A stretch of DNA of 6,845 bases. Source: Pseudomonadota bacterium. Its GTDB lineage: Bacteria > Pseudomonadota > Gammaproteobacteria > Xanthomonadales > Rhodanobacteraceae. Positions 5,955-6,845 of this stretch are shown piece after piece. Numbering within the stretch: the first letter of the stretch is position 1; every line of letters begins with the position of its first letter. The notes beneath the pieces are model-generated. The model was not told the DNA's origin and ran no database searches. It worked only from the letters and a program-made list of their open reading frames with translations. The translations under genes were made by a program, and so were the position numbers. The stretch covers positions 1-6,845 of the forward strand of contig JAEYZH010000086.1 in the NCBI GenBank assembly GCA_023430685.1, given 5' to 3'.

Positions 5955-6845
<891 letters not shown>

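Overview
The window is about 70% G+C by eye. Its gene content (hrpB, rluE, an EamA permease, a COG4798-type methyltransferase) points to a gammaproteobacterium, most plausibly of the Xanthomonadales/Lysobacterales. Intergenic runs of a GGGAATN heptamer, which I associate with that order, support this. The lineage is an inference, since no rRNA or marker gene lies in the window.

Layout. The left half reads on the + strand. It holds the C-terminal ~380 codons of the helicase gene hrpB, a 171-nt gap with a terminator-like hairpin and a 12-bp palindrome, and a tightly coupled two-gene operon (ATGA overlap). The operon encodes a MotA/TolQ/ExbB-type channel subunit and a MotB/ZorB-like partner with one membrane helix, a long coiled coil and an OmpA-like peptidoglycan-binding domain. 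The right half reads on the - strand. In transcription order it holds a probably exported, divergent methyltransferase (COG4798 type, cut by the window edge), the 23S rRNA pseudouridine synthase rluE, a cytoplasmic class I SAM methyltransferase 5 nt downstream, and a 10-TM EamA/DMT permease. The two halves converge on a 59-nt gap filled by a heptamer-repeat hairpin that touches both stop codons.

How the genes work together. The channel subunit and the OmpA protein very likely form one ion-driven inner-membrane stator anchored to peptidoglycan. They resemble ZorA/ZorB of the Zorya defence system, but no ZorC, ZorD or ZorE partner is present. The long coiled coil is on the periplasmic partner rather than on the channel subunit, so I read the pair as an orphan cell-envelope motor of unknown job. 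rluE and the adjacent methyltransferase are probably co-transcribed. The permease probably has its own leader.

No CRISPR array, tRNA, rRNA, insertion sequence or complete defence system is visible. The most notable points are the orphan stator pair, the heptamer hairpin whose variant unit supplies the permease stop codon, and the strong hairpin at the start of rluE.
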